From Leucaena leucocephala (lineage: Eukaryota; Streptophyta; Magnoliopsida; Fabales; Fabaceae): 64,000 nt of DNA. The notes under the pieces were generated by a model. The model did not search any database. It saw nothing but the letters and a program-made list of their open reading frames with translations, and was not told the origin of the DNA. The position numbers were made by a program, and so were the translations under genes. Shown here in pieces: positions 50,185-62,199 of the stretch (positions are counted from its first letter, which is position 1; every line of letters starts with the position of its first letter). Location of the stretch: contig CM073545.1 in assembly GCA_037074615.1 (NCBI GenBank), positions 16,262,001 to 16,326,000 of the forward strand, in the 5' to 3' direction.

Positions 50185-50372
50185 CCAACGGGGATTGGTC
50201 CGAGTGGTAAGCGGCTCGGTATCGCTTAAGCGATGTCTCGAGTTTGAGCCTTGGCGTACGCAGAAAATTCCCGTTGGGAGACTCACCCACCATAGCCAGG
50301 TGAGCGACGCGGGTCGGATCCGGATGTAGTCGGGGCAAAGCTCCGGTGAACCGGGTGGGCAACAAAAAAAAA
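50185..50372 (+). mobile_element. tRNA-derived SINE, second copy
   Basis: 188 bases, nearly the same as the copy at 27482-27665: box A-like CGAGTGGTAAGCGG, a middle ACTCACCCACCATAGCCAGG, a GC-rich 3' part and a tail of about ten A residues. The flanks AGTAGGATACGAATA (50170-50184) and AGTATGATACGAATA (50373-50387) are a 15-base target-site duplication with one mismatch. It lies antisense in the intron between two remnants of the reductase pseudogene. Confidence 0.92.
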
Positions 50373-51215
50373 AGTATGATACGAATAAAAAAATTATTCA
50401 AACTTTTTAACTTTAGTTAAAATTATACAATTTTGTATTCTTAAAATTAATTCAAAAATTTTATATTCTACTAAAATCACACAGTATTTATTTTTATTCT
50501 AAAAACCAATATAAATTTTTCTCTATAGAAAAAGTGTAGTCCACATACATTTCCCTTTTCAGAATCTATATAAAATTCTTACAAAAATAAAAGATAAATT
50601 TGTATTTAATAATATTTGAAGAAAGTTGCTATGCATAAATGTTGAAAATAGAATAGATATATATGTAGTTTTTTCCCTTTAAAAAAATTAGCAGATATAT
50701 TGAGTTAATGCAACACTAGGTGGTATTTCTTCAAGTTCTCAAGTTTTAAATGTAAAAGGTAGTAGACGTGTCTTTTCTTTTTTTTAAAGAGTTCAGACGA
50801 TATCTTTCCATCAATAATTAGAGACTAATCATCTTTAAGTTTAAAGATCACTAAAATAAATTTTACCTCTCATAAAAAAATATTTTTTTAAATATAGGAG
50901 TTAGTATAAATGTTTACTTTAATATTAAAGATAAAAAATCAATTCATTCTATATCTTAAATTTATAATTTTAATATCTATAAATTAATTATCAAATTGAT
51001 ATATTTAGGATGAGAGAGAGGATGTATGAATTACTAATATTGGGATGGTGATCATGAGGGAGATGGAATTGCATGGAAGCAGCAACATGGAAGACACCAT
51101 CCCAGCCTTGATAGCCTCATCAAAGCTTCCATCTTAATCAAAATCTGCTCTGAACAATCTCAGCCGTTCACTCGCCGTCCACAGTGACAGTAGGTGCATT
51201 GACTGTGCTGTCCCA

Positions 51216-53979
51216 CCACATTCAATTAAATCAAATCCAATTTTAAAGTCAGAAATTCTAATTTGGGAGCTCGTTGACTCCCCAAAATGGTATGAACTTG
51301 GCACAGAAAAGAGAAGAACCCAGTAGAAGAAGTTGAAAAATGACAGGTACTTCTAGAGCGAGTGATTTCATTATTAGTGTATTTTCGTTTCTTCCTTTGC
51401 ATTATTCAATTTGTGTAGAGTTAGAAAAGTAGGCTAATTCAGGTTAGCTCACTCCAAAATAGGCTAGTTTAGCCCCTCCTACTTTTTTTTTATAATTTTT
51501 TAATATTTTTAAAAAATTATTTTTAAATTTTTAAAATACTATTAAAAAAAATTTAACGTCATATTAGTATAATTAAAAAATTATTAATATTATACTCTTA
51601 AAAAAATTTAATTTTTATTAAAATTTTTTAAATTTTATAAGTATAAATCTAAATAAATATTAACATAATATTAATCAATTATAATATATCAACGCATATC
51701 AATAAATAATAATTTTTATTAGTATTCGATAATAAAAATATTTAAAATAATATTTAAATAAAATAAATAATAATATTAATTTAGTTTAAAGTTAAAATCG
51801 TTTTACTAGTATTTTTTTAGTCAACTTTCTCTATTAGTAGATTTAGAGACGAGGCCCATAATGTTTTAGGTAAGAGAGCTTCCTAAAATCGGAGAAATCT
51901 GGATTCATTTAGGGTAAAAAGTTTTTTATATAAATAGACGTAAAAATAAAGTTAAAATTATGTTAAAAATAAATTTTAAATTTTTTTTAGTAAATTAAAA
52001 ATCAGTATAGAATAAATACATATATTTTTTATAATTTAAGATAAAATTATCTAAAATATTTTTTTATAACTTTAAAATAGTTAAAATTATTTAAAAATTT
52101 TATAATTTGAAATAAAATAATTTAAAATATTTTATTTCTATTTCTCTCATATTTTTTAATTTTTTTATAAAATTAAATAGTCTAAAATATTAAAATAAAA
52201 ATAGTTTCTATTATATCAAATATAAAAAATATTTTATTACACTTTTAATTTCCCCTCCCCATGCCCTTAGATCCTTAAATTAAAAAGAAAGGTGACAAGT
52301 TAACAGAAAACGAACTAGGATCTCTGACAGTGGCATGGACGAAGAAATCTCGTTCAAGAAAGAGACTCGACGAGCCATGATCCGATATAGCCTGAGGCTC
52401 CTGTCACACAGTATCTTCTTTTACCTCCTCTTTCTTCTCTTTTTCTCTCTCTTCCCATCTCTACTTCTTCTTCTCTAATAATAAGTCCCTCTTTGACGCA
52501 GAGGCCTCTGTTTCTCTTTAATTTATGAAGCTCCCTGTCACTACATTATAGGGGGCTTAGTTTTTTTTAATGCCTCAGATTCTCTTTTTAATCATGTTTC
52601 CACTCGCTCTGTTTCGTGTCATTAATCACTATCTTAATTATTTAATCACTATTACTCCATGGACATTGCTTTGAATCATTACTTCTTCTTGTGCCTGCCC
52701 TTTTATGGTAGTAAATGAGTAGTAATCATATTTTAAAGGACATAGTACAAATCTACCCATAAAGGCATCAAATACTATAAAATTTTATTGCATACAAAAA
52801 TATTAATAAAATTTATAAAATAGTAAAAACATAACGCAATTGTTAAGCCAGTAACGTTGACTATTAGATTTTCTTTAGGGCAAAAATAACGGACGTAACC
52901 CATCTCATAACTTGACAATTTGTGTAATTTGGCATGGTTAACTCTAAGAAAACTAAAAGGGTTCAAAAATTAAAAAAAAAAATTGAATTATTAATACTAA
53001 GTTTGAATAATCAACTTTTAAATTTGGTATATCAAATCTAGGTTTTTTTAAGAGAACTGAAAAAAAAAATTGAGGAATAATTAAAAGCACGAGGTTCTAG
53101 AGAAGGGGAAAACCACGAAGAGCTTATTCCAAATCGTAATCCAATCCAAAGATTGTAAAATCAGCACCAATATATTAAGAGCTATAGAATGTTTTGATAA
53201 GATACAAAGTTCTACACAAATGTCAATTCATCTAATGTGGAGCAATTTCATTCGATTCCATACTATCAATCACCCTCATTTTTTTCCCTACAAGGAATAT
53301 TTATCTATTGGACTTTTATATTTCTAATTGGGCCTAGCCTAGCCCAACTTCAGTGATAGTAAAATTGAGCATAAGAGGTGGTATGCCAATAGGGTCAAGT
53401 CTAATAAAAAAAAAATCATCTGTATACCCATCTGACTAGATCATATTTAAGTATTATCAAATACAATTAAGGGTAACTCTTTTAAAGATATTTTTTATAT
53501 TTACAAATACTTAAACTCGAGATTATGTGCTTCAACAGCTAAAACCCCTCTATTTGAAAAAATTAATTTCACATAATATAATAAATTAAAGTTTGGTGCT
53601 CTTAATGATTTAAATATGATTGACTGTCGTAGAAGTATAAGCTAAGAAAAGAGGTAAGAAAATTTGAGTTGCAAGGGATGCATGATGCAGGAAATACAGA
53701 TGAGAAATCCATCAAATCAATTGCAGGACCATGGGTATGTAATTTATACTAATGGTCAACTTTATGAAATTAAAGTGCAGAAAAAATAGGAAACGCAATG
53801 AATATAATTGATAGCATATCAAATATAAATTGAGATAATTGATAAGAAATTAAAATCATAGACGTCGTATTTAATTTGAACCAATTAACGCGGATTCGAA
53901 ATCACGAAGCTTTTCTTTTATTATATATACACAGATATAGATTCATCCTTTTCTTGCCCATTGAACAGAACCTCCAACA
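51216..53979. other. intergenic DNA
   Basis: This stretch includes the 5' side of the reductase pseudogene, where exon 1 would be expected but is not found. From 51480 to 52250 the DNA is extremely AT-rich. A CT-rich stretch near 52380-52530 has no recognised gene. A TATA-like TATATATAC near 53922 precedes the small frame at 53980. Confidence 0.45.
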
Positions 53980-54336
53980 ATGGCGAACTACAGAGTATTT
54001 TTACCAATTGTGGTGGGCTTATTCTTCATTCTTACTTTGTCACGTTCGTCTTTTCTGCAATATGCCGATGACCTGAAACGAAGAATGCTTTGGGTCATAC
54101 CAATTGCGATTCCATTGGCATTACACAAACTGGAAATAGTTTCACAGTTGGTTGGGAGGCTCATTGCGAGATCTTCAATGCCTTCATTTTCGTTGCCAAA
54201 AGGTCTTCATGCTCGTCAAAAGCTATCGTCTCTGTCAAGGCCTCCACCGCCATGGAACTTGGCCATTCTCATTATCGTCTATCTCATCGTAGCTATTTGC
54301 CAGTACCAGGTTCGCACACAATTTTACTCTGATTAG
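53980..54336 (+). CDS. small hydrophobic hypothetical protein (118 residues)
   Basis: The frame starts MANYRVFLPIVVGLFFILT, a plausible signal peptide or anchor (residues 4-22). A basic middle follows, then a second hydrophobic stretch near the end (WNLAILIIVYLIVAICQY, about 91-108). A TATATATAC at about 53922 and a leader of about 30 bases before the ATG are typical of a plant promoter. I do not recognise a family. Other frames over the same DNA are also open for 66-80 codons, so coding is not proven. It could be a decayed gene, a secreted or membrane microprotein, or chance. A GT after CAG at 54309 could be a splice donor. Confidence 0.28.
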   Translation: MANYRVFLPIVVGLFFILTLSRSSFLQYADDLKRRMLWVIPIAIPLALHKLEIVSQLVGRLIARSSMPSFSLPKGLHARQKLSSLSRPPPPWNLAILIIVYLIVAICQYQVRTQFYSD

Positions 54337-55278
54337 ATTCAGGGTGCTCGGAAAATCAGCTCTAGAGAGTTGTAAGTTGTACTCTTAAAGTAGCTTTCGT
54401 GCTATTAACGCTTAATTGGATTATATGTATTTGAACGCTTTCTATTTGTCTGTAGATTAATGTTTTTTTGTTTAAATAATATTTGTTTAAGATTATAATA
54501 AATATTTTTATATTTTTTAATTAAATTATATGTATTTTAAATTTTTAATCATTATTTAATGACCCATTGGATTTTCAATACCTTTTGTTAGTTTGTCTTC
54601 GTATGGCATCGAATTGAATCTTTCTTTTCCACCTCACAAGATACGGACAACATGGGATGTCTTAAATAATTCCAGAATCTGTTCATAATGCTATTTAAGT
54701 GAATCACACAAAAAAGATTTATAACTCCCTTCCATACTTAATATATAACCTAATTAATAAATTATTTTTAATTCTAAATATATAATTTATTTTTCATATT
54801 TATTAATATTTTTTTAAATTATTCTTATTAATATTCTTTCAATAATAATAAAATAAAAAAAAGTAGATAGAATTAAATAAGATGATTAGATATTTTAGAA
54901 AAAATTAATCGTATTAACTAACTTAATTATTATTTGTGTGATTAGTTAAATATATTTTATATTAAACACCTCCCAAAGTCATGAAAGGTAACAACATTCT
55001 TTTGTTTTCTTTCTCTTCGTTTTTTTCATTCACGAGGTATTGAATGTACAAAGTTAAAACAAGAGAAAAGGATCAGAGCTAAATGAAAAAAAAAAAAAAA
55101 CAGTTACAGAGAAATACAGGGAATGATGATCAAAGCCAATCATAGAAACCACACCCTACACACCATATTTTATATACGGCCACATGACATATATTCAAAA
55201 GCAAAACCCAACCATGAAAATGTTACCTTTTTTAAAAAAGGAAAAGAAAAGAATGAAGTAAAAGGTAAAAAGCAATTT
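54337..55278. other. intergenic, with a Stowaway-like copy
   Basis: About 54725-54975 belongs to the Stowaway-like family (start ACTCCCTTCCATACTTAATA, core TTCAATAATAATAAAATAAA). The last part before 55279 is probably the 3' untranslated region of the receptor kinase, with an A17 tract near 55086. Confidence 0.5.
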
Positions 55279-58200
55279 CTATACTTCATAGACATCAACT
55301 GTACTATCCATTGACTCTTCTCGCCTGTGCTCAGTTACTGTAACCTTTGTTTCTGGCTGATCACCCTCCATGGAAGCTACTTCATCCGTGGTTGCCGACA
55401 AGGCCTTCCGGTGGTGACTCCTCGGGGGCCTCGACTTCAGAATCCGTGTCAGCACTTGCACTATGTCCCTCATTGAGGGGCGTTTCCTTGGGCCACGGTT
55501 CACGCACTTGTATGCAAGGGCTGCAACCTCATTCAGCTCTTGAACTTCGAACTTCGCTTCGAGGCGAGCATCAGCAATCTCCTCCCAACCAGTTTTACCC
55601 TCAGTGTTCATTGCTGCCTAGTCACCATCAATAGTAACATACATTAAGCTTAAAGATGGATAGCACGCAAGAATTATTTCAACCACAACATGATGAAATT
55701 CTCACTAGTTATCAAATAAACTAAAAGAAGACGCCTAAAGAACCCACTTAGGTTTGTAACCAAAGCTTCACATGCACTTGCACAAGCGTTTGTTATCAAA
55801 TTCTTTAATACAATCATGCTATGTGGAGGCAATTTTATGAAAGAGTCACATGTTAGTACTTTTGTTGAAGAAACTAATAGCAAGTACCTAACATGCTACA
55901 CCAAAAGAACCTAACTTTTTTACCAAAATTGACAGGGTTTAGAAGCAGTTCATTAAACTTTGTGATCAAATTATAGTCTGACGGTTGGAGATGAGGCTCT
56001 TTTAAAAGAGTTAATCATGCTGTAGCGGTAAGTTATAGAAAATGTCCGTCCTAATACAACCTGATCTCAAAACTTGAAAAAACTTAACCCTTCTTAAATG
56101 TCTTCCATAATTAATCAATGATCGCTGGCCTGGAAGTGTTTTTTCAAATAATCATGTATTTTCTTTTGGGAATTAGAGGGGCAGACGTTAACAGCCTAAG
56201 GTAATAAGTAGAATTAAATCTGCAACCTCTCACTTACTGAAAAGCTTTCATATCGCTAGGCTATCCATTGACAAACATTATATATCACTCAAAACCACCA
56301 AATCCAGTGTCCTCAAGATAGTTAGTTAACGTGCGCGCGCGCGCGCGCGTGTGCGTGTGTGTGTGAGAGAGAGAGAGATAGGGAGAGGGAGGGAGAGGGA
56401 GAGGGAGATCTCACAAGCTCAACATATTCCATGAGACCCTGTTGAGGATTTCTGCCGGCAATAAGTTCAAAAAGCAACACCCCAAAACTGTACACATCAC
56501 TTTTTTTAGTGAAAGTGCCCGAAGAGATATACTCAGGGTCAAGATACCCAAAGGTTCCCCTTATAGCTGCATGCTTATCCACCATCTCTTCTCTTGATAG
56601 CCCAAAATCCGAAACCTGCTTGATTCAACATTCATTACCACAATAGAATACATAAATAAAGGTTCAGTCATTTAGCATTTGTATATCTTTCATCCATGAA
56701 TAACATACCCGAGCTCGCATGGAATGATCCAAAAGAATATTCGACGATTTGATATCTCGATGGATCACAGGAGGAACCGCCTGAAGTGATTATAAATAAC
56801 AATTGTTAACTAAACAGCAAACAAACATCACCGAAATAGATTGGTGCTGATGACTTGAATACCCCATCATGAAGATATTCTAAGCCTCTTGCCACATCCA
56901 AGGCTATATGAACCCTCAAATCCCAGTTCAGTGCCTTGTTCTCTTCACCTGAATATGGAGACAAGAACATTGATTTTAATTTCATTTGTAATTAAATCCA
57001 TTTCTCTGCAGTCATAAATGACAGCCAGTATTTTATATCTTGATAAGAAGTGGCCTTCATGGAATATATTCATGGACATTTTTAAGAAGAAAAAATGGGT
57101 AAATTGTTGAACAGATCTAGACAAGTTGAATTGCAGTCACATCACAAAATTAGTTTGATCAAACTAATATTAATGAATCAGAAGAAACAGAAGATATATC
57201 AAACCAATTTATGCAGCAGAGTAAAACACAATGAGTAATTAGTACAATGCTTGAAGTTTATCAAGTAAAAAGACAGAGAGGAAACTTACAATACAAGTGG
57301 GAAGCCAAGCTGCCTTTACTCATGTACACATAAATCAGCATATGCTGACCTTTTTCTGCACAATATCCAATTAAATTCACCAGGTTTCTATGGTGTAACC
57401 TCCCCAATAACATAACCTAAGAATAATTTAAAATAACATGAAATGTCAGAACTGATAATTTACTCTTCAAAGAAGAAAAAATTCATCATTATGAAAAACC
57501 AACTCGATGATAACTAGAGACTGTGCAACAATGAATCACAGTAAACGATTCCATAAGCTAGTAAATGATTCACAGTAACTATCTCAACCTCTGTATGGAA
57601 TTCTTTCTCCCCTTGCTTAGAATTAGTTGCAAGAACTTTCACTGCAACTGTCTCCCCAGTAGGCATCTGAGCTTTGTAAACAGGACCAAATGCACCTTGT
57701 CCTATGAGTGTCGTGAAATTATATGTCGCCTTCTGCAGATCCCTGAAGTGTGAATGCAATATTAAACAGAAAAACCAGACAGGACATGCAAAATGCAATC
57801 TCTCATCTATTACGTTCAACTAATGGTGAACTATTGAAGTTACAAATAATGCTCACTTAAACTATCACATCAATAAACAGAATATTGTAACGAGCACAAG
57901 TAATTGGGACTACCACACTCCAAAAGCTAGCCATTGGAGTTGGAGAGCCTAAGGTCTTATAAGGCCCCAACTTCAAGGTAACATTCCCTATGTGAGACTT
58001 ATGATGAATATCTGATGTAGCAAATCATAAAAAGTAGAAACCTAAAGGAATGACATGTAACCGCAACTTCTTATGAGAAACACATACTTGTATGAATACT
58101 CAGGTATTCCAGATGCTGAAACCATGCTACTCTTCCTAAATCCATCAACCCAGTAGGCTGAGCCACTCCTACCAGACTTCACAGGTGATTCTGAACCTAG

Positions 58201-58401
58201 TGTTGAATCTGATAGAATAGTACAAGAATCAGCACCGTTGGCACGGATTGGTATGGTGGCCGCCCTTCGGGAACTGCTATTGCCAACCAGTGAACGCTTC
58301 CTATGGTATCTGAGACAGAACAGTGCAGAAATAGCCAAAATCACTCCAATAACCACACCTATGGAAATTCCAATTATCAGTCCTATCGACTCGTCTTTCA
58401 T
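55279..58401 (-). CDS. CRLK1: receptor-like protein kinase, CRLK1 type
   Basis: Seven exons join in phase: 58088-58401, 57589-57742, 57290-57416, 56863-56948, 56709-56780, 56415-56615 and 55279-55617, giving 430 residues. A single transmembrane helix lies at about residues 7-29 ([17 protein letters not shown]), with almost no extracellular part. The cytoplasmic juxtamembrane region contains [19 protein letters not shown]. The kinase domain is complete: G-loop GQGAFGPV (119-126), the lysine of VAVK at 140, HRD at 234-236, DFG at 254-256 and [12 protein letters not shown] in the activation segment. Arabidopsis CRLK1 binds calmodulin and acts in cold signalling through a MAPK cascade; this is family knowledge. 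The Arabidopsis gene At5g54590 lies in the same block. The 5' leader has an intron (acceptor near 58462) and two short upstream ORFs. Confidence 0.95.
56166..56285 (-). mobile_element. SINE fragment in CRLK1 intron 6
   Basis: The minus strand reads GGATAGCCTAGCGATATG and then GTAAGTGAGAGGTTGCAGAT, sharing the GTGAGAGGTT.CAG core with the SINE at 45351-45449. No target-site duplication was found. It is in sense orientation with the host gene. Confidence 0.55.
56331..56408. repeat. compound (CG)n-(TG)n-(AG)n microsatellite at a splice donor
   Basis: On the plus strand it reads GT(GC)8, GT/GC alternations, (GT)5, (GA)6, then GGGAGA repeats up to six bases from the CRLK1 exon 6 boundary (56415). 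On the gene strand it is a CT, CA and CG tract just after the donor GTGAGATC. Alternating CG/CA DNA can adopt Z-form. Confidence 0.9.
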
Positions 58402-59400
58402 CTCCTCTTTTCTGCTTTTTTCTATTCCCTATTGATCATCCAATCCATTGAATCATACACCTGAAAACAAGAACGTTGACCGCACATCAATCAAATCAAC
58501 ACTAAATTTCACTACATGGCTTATTAGATTGAAATTCAATAGCAAGTGACAAACAATTGACTATTACTTTGAATTATATAACAGAACATTGGATTAAATC
58601 AGCAGAGAAAACCAGAGCTTGGCATTACTGTATGAAACAATTGAGCAAATAGAAAAACAATATTACACAAAAGCAACCCATTCTTTTGTAAAGAAAGGGA
58701 ATTTCTCTTGACACCCAAAAAAGAGAGAAGGTAGGAGGATAAAATGCTAATGTTAAGAGGGTTCAATCCTCTCCTTCACCTGAAGTAAATAATACTTACA
58801 CTTTATCTGTTATCTAATTTTCAAATCTTACCTTGATATAGGTAACACTGGAGACTAAAAGATTAGGAGGAAAAGGCGAGGAGGAAAATATCTTAGAAGA
58901 AAGAGCAAGATCAAAATGACCAAAAACAGGTCAACAACTGCTTAACCTCAACTGAGACTAGTACAGGCTTTTGACTAAATGCATCTAACTTCATATTAGA
59001 GCAAACAAACATGGGTAACACGCAATGAAAAATCCATGTTCACGCAAGCACCCCCATGACGAAACCACTCACAGAACACACCTCCTGGAACGTAGCAGAC
59101 AGATCGAAACATTCACAGCAGTAACGGTTGACCCAAAATAAAACAAAAAAAGTTCGGGGAAAATCTGAAACACAATAGAAAAAAGAAATGAAAAATTTAC
59201 CATTTCATTGGAGAGAAGAAGAGTTGAAAAAGTAACGCGCTTTCCCAAAGAAGAACTAGGAGAAGATTGAAACCCAGAAGTGTAAAAGTGAGAAGAAATC
59301 ATTCAGTCTCGAATGGGATTACAAGAACAATAACGACAGAAGAGAATCTGAAGGGAAAAAGAAGCATCAGCTGGAGGTTTCAGCAGCGCCACAATTGGAG
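58402..59400 (-). other. CRLK1 5' leader, leader intron and promoter
   Basis: TTTTCAG at 58462-58468 on the minus strand is a good acceptor for a leader intron. Leader DNA around 59180-59400 is less AT-rich. ATG at 58456 opens a 6-codon uORF (MIQWIG) and ATG at 58448 an 8-codon uORF (MDWMINRE, stop at 58422). Both end before the main start. Confidence 0.5.
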
Positions 59401-62199
59401 CGTAGAGTGAGAGTCATAGGAAATAGGAAAAATACTGAAACTGCATAGTGTACACCCCTCACAAAAGAATGTGAAAAAATGACAAGTCGATGCTTTTTCA
59501 TAATTAAAAAAGAATAAAATAAAATACAATTCAAAAACTGACTTTTGACCATGATTTTGACATCACATGCCCTTGTTTATTCAAATAAAAACATTTCACT
59601 TTTTTATATACGATATTTAAATAATTAAATTAAATTTAAAAAAATTAATATAATATATATTTTTTAAATATTTTAATTTTTTTAATTTTATTTTTCTTTC
59701 TCTTATTTAATTATTATTAAGAGAATACTAATATAAATAATTTATAAATAAATTAATAAATATAATAAATAAATTTTATATTTAAAATTAAAATTAATTC
59801 TTTAATTAAGTCTTTTATCAAATAGGGAGAAGTATTATTTTTCTAAACAATAATATTCTATTAGAAATGAAAATTTTAAAAAAATATGTATATTAATAAT
59901 CTGCTTGCAGGGATCTTTTTCCTCCTTCGTGATATTGATATGTTATTTTCATGTAATATCATCAACCAGAAACTAATTCTAGGCCTATACTTTAGATAAA
60001 ATTAGATAGCTAGGGTGGACTTTTTTGGGTAAAATATATGTAACATACAATTGATTTATCAATATGTATACTTCAATTTGTCCCCCCCCTCCCTCCCTCC
60101 CTCCCTCCCTCCCTCTCTCTCTCTCTATATGTTATATGTGGGTATTTCGCACTTTGCAAAGCTATGTTTAATTTCATAAGTTGAATTATTATAATGTTGT
60201 TTATGTGGTTTTATTGGATAGTAATTGCAACATAATTTTTTGCTAACTCAGTCACATTTTTAGCTAATCATATGTGAATTTTATGTATATTGCGCACTCG
60301 GTATAGAATAAATGAGTTGGAATAAAATGAGTTATATTATTTATGAATAATACGATTTGTATATATAGATTATATTATATATTTATAATTAATATCGTAT
60401 TCACAATATTGGTTAAGCACACGCATTTACATAAAACTTAATATGCGTTATGTTGTTTTCAATTTGCAAATAATGTAGCTTTTGTCTTGACCAAAAAAAT
60501 AATGTAGCCTTTTATCCGTTTTGATTTCATGCGTAAAACTTTTCCTTTTATTTGCTAACACCCTAACTATTTATAATGGTATTTAGCCCTTTTTTCATAA
60601 AAGTTATAACCCTTTTTAAATATTTAGAGTGTACGGAGTCTTCGTCTCTCTTAATAAGTATATTTTTTAAAATTTAAATTTATATTCTCTTTTTTATAAA
60701 AATAAGATTACTTATCACTTCAACTAACAGTAGAGGTATGCAAAAACCCAATAGTTCAATCCAACCAGAGATGATATGATCCAGTCCAACCTCATCTAAA
60801 TAAGTTCTATATTGAAATTGACTGGACTTGATTATACTGGTTGGTCGGGTTGGACCAGTTCATAAACCAAGTGATCAAAACAACTTGGTCTGGTCTAGCC
60901 CGAGCGAATTTTATATGAAATATTTTATAATTTGAATGTTATTTTTTATTGTTGTTGGATATTCTTATAGATTTATAATTAAATTTTAATGTTCTCGATG
61001 AGTTTTATGTGATTATATATATTTTTTATTATCTTAATTATATTTATCGAGTTAAAATATTGTCTCCCATAAAGAAATAAATATTAAAAAAAAAGAAAAT
61101 TAAGATCATAGATTACCTATACTAATCCACGTAATTTTGGTGGACTAAGTTCATTCTAATATGATCTCGGGTTAGAATTGGACTAGACTGAATTACGGGT
61201 TGTCTTATTCAGCCCGATATTTTCTCTATACCATAAATTATTTTGATGACTAATCCGGTTAAGTCTAGTGCATGTACACCCATAGTTTGTTGGTATTGAG
61301 TTCTATTTCTAAAATATTCTCCAAATTCCATTTCCATGATTTTATAGTTTATAATATGGGGAGGAAAAAAAAATAGAAAAGTGATTATTTCAAGCCAAAA
61401 GAACAGGAAATAAGAATGATTAAGGGAGATATGGATAAACGAAGACGTTGTTTAGTTGAAATAGCAAGTTATCTGGGCATGGAAAAAAAAAGTGAGAAAG
61501 AGAAGAGGGTGAACAGCCAACCTAACACACCTAAATGACCAAATTCTGATTTGATATAAAGTTTGGGAAGTGAATAATTTAAGCAACAAATTAAATCTCA
61601 TTATCCAATATGAGCCCCACCTCTTGATTTTGCTGCATCAATCTCACTTTTTTTTTTAATTCATTATACTAATAATTTTCTTGTAATGTTAGGAGGATTT
61701 GTATCATGGTTATTCGTGACTCAGTTGATGACCATGTTCTTCCTAATTGAACAAAGAGTCCGAATTTGAATTGAATGGACTCATTTAGTCATGTACGATT
61801 ATCATTAATTGAAGCATAAAATCACAATCTTTGCATTTGAATTTAAATCTATCTTAATATCGTACCCACAATTGGATTAATCTGGATCAAGATTAATCTA
61901 ATTGGCTTGAGTCAAAGTCAAATTATTTCCCTTACACGTACGCCCCTTTGAATTAGTTAATTTTATATTGTTTAAAAAAAAAATCAACTGCTTAAGAAAA
62001 TGTATCGCATCATTATTAGAAGATAAAGATCAAACTTTTAAAAAAGTTACGTCAGCTTTGTTTTTTGGTTGTGTGTTTTTAACTTAGCTTAATTTTGTTT
62101 ACATTAATTTTCTTACAAATGTTAATAATATATTTCTTACAATTTTTTTTATTAACTGTCTAGGGACGAACGTATGAGATTATGTAATTGTTTAGAAAA
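59401..62199. other. intergenic, gene-free
   Basis: About 59595-59835 is an inverted Stowaway-like copy (core TTATTTAATTATTATTAAGAG, end GGGAGAAGTATT). The rest is AT-rich with no recognised gene or RNA. Confidence 0.5.
60081..60126 (+). repeat. (CCCT)n-(CT)n microsatellite
   Basis: A C8 run, about seven CCCT units and then about eight CT units: a compound pyrimidine tract that can form triplex DNA. Confidence 0.9.

Larger units (their letters stand above)
48268..51215 (-). pseudogene. anthocyanidin reductase/DFR-like NAD(P)-binding protein, decayed
   Basis: Five exon remnants read on the minus strand: about 51058-51215, 49651-49858, 49378-49541, 48520-48731 and 48268-48424. They match the short-chain reductase family (anthocyanidin reductase/DFR-like, At4g27250 type), with YALSKLLTEEAAFKFAQENG, the conserved SVITTTVSGPFFTASVPSSV and the end DYGYLPPVNH. 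The first exon with the NADPH-binding Gly-rich motif was not found. The remnant at 51058-51215 has an in-frame TAA after FRADFD and a shift before WDGVFHVAASM. The one at 49651-49858 has lost bases after LNSKSV, shifting the frame to a stop. The later exons remain readable, so the loss is recent or the C-terminal part is still constrained. Two SINEs lie in its introns. A working copy may exist elsewhere. Confidence 0.85.
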
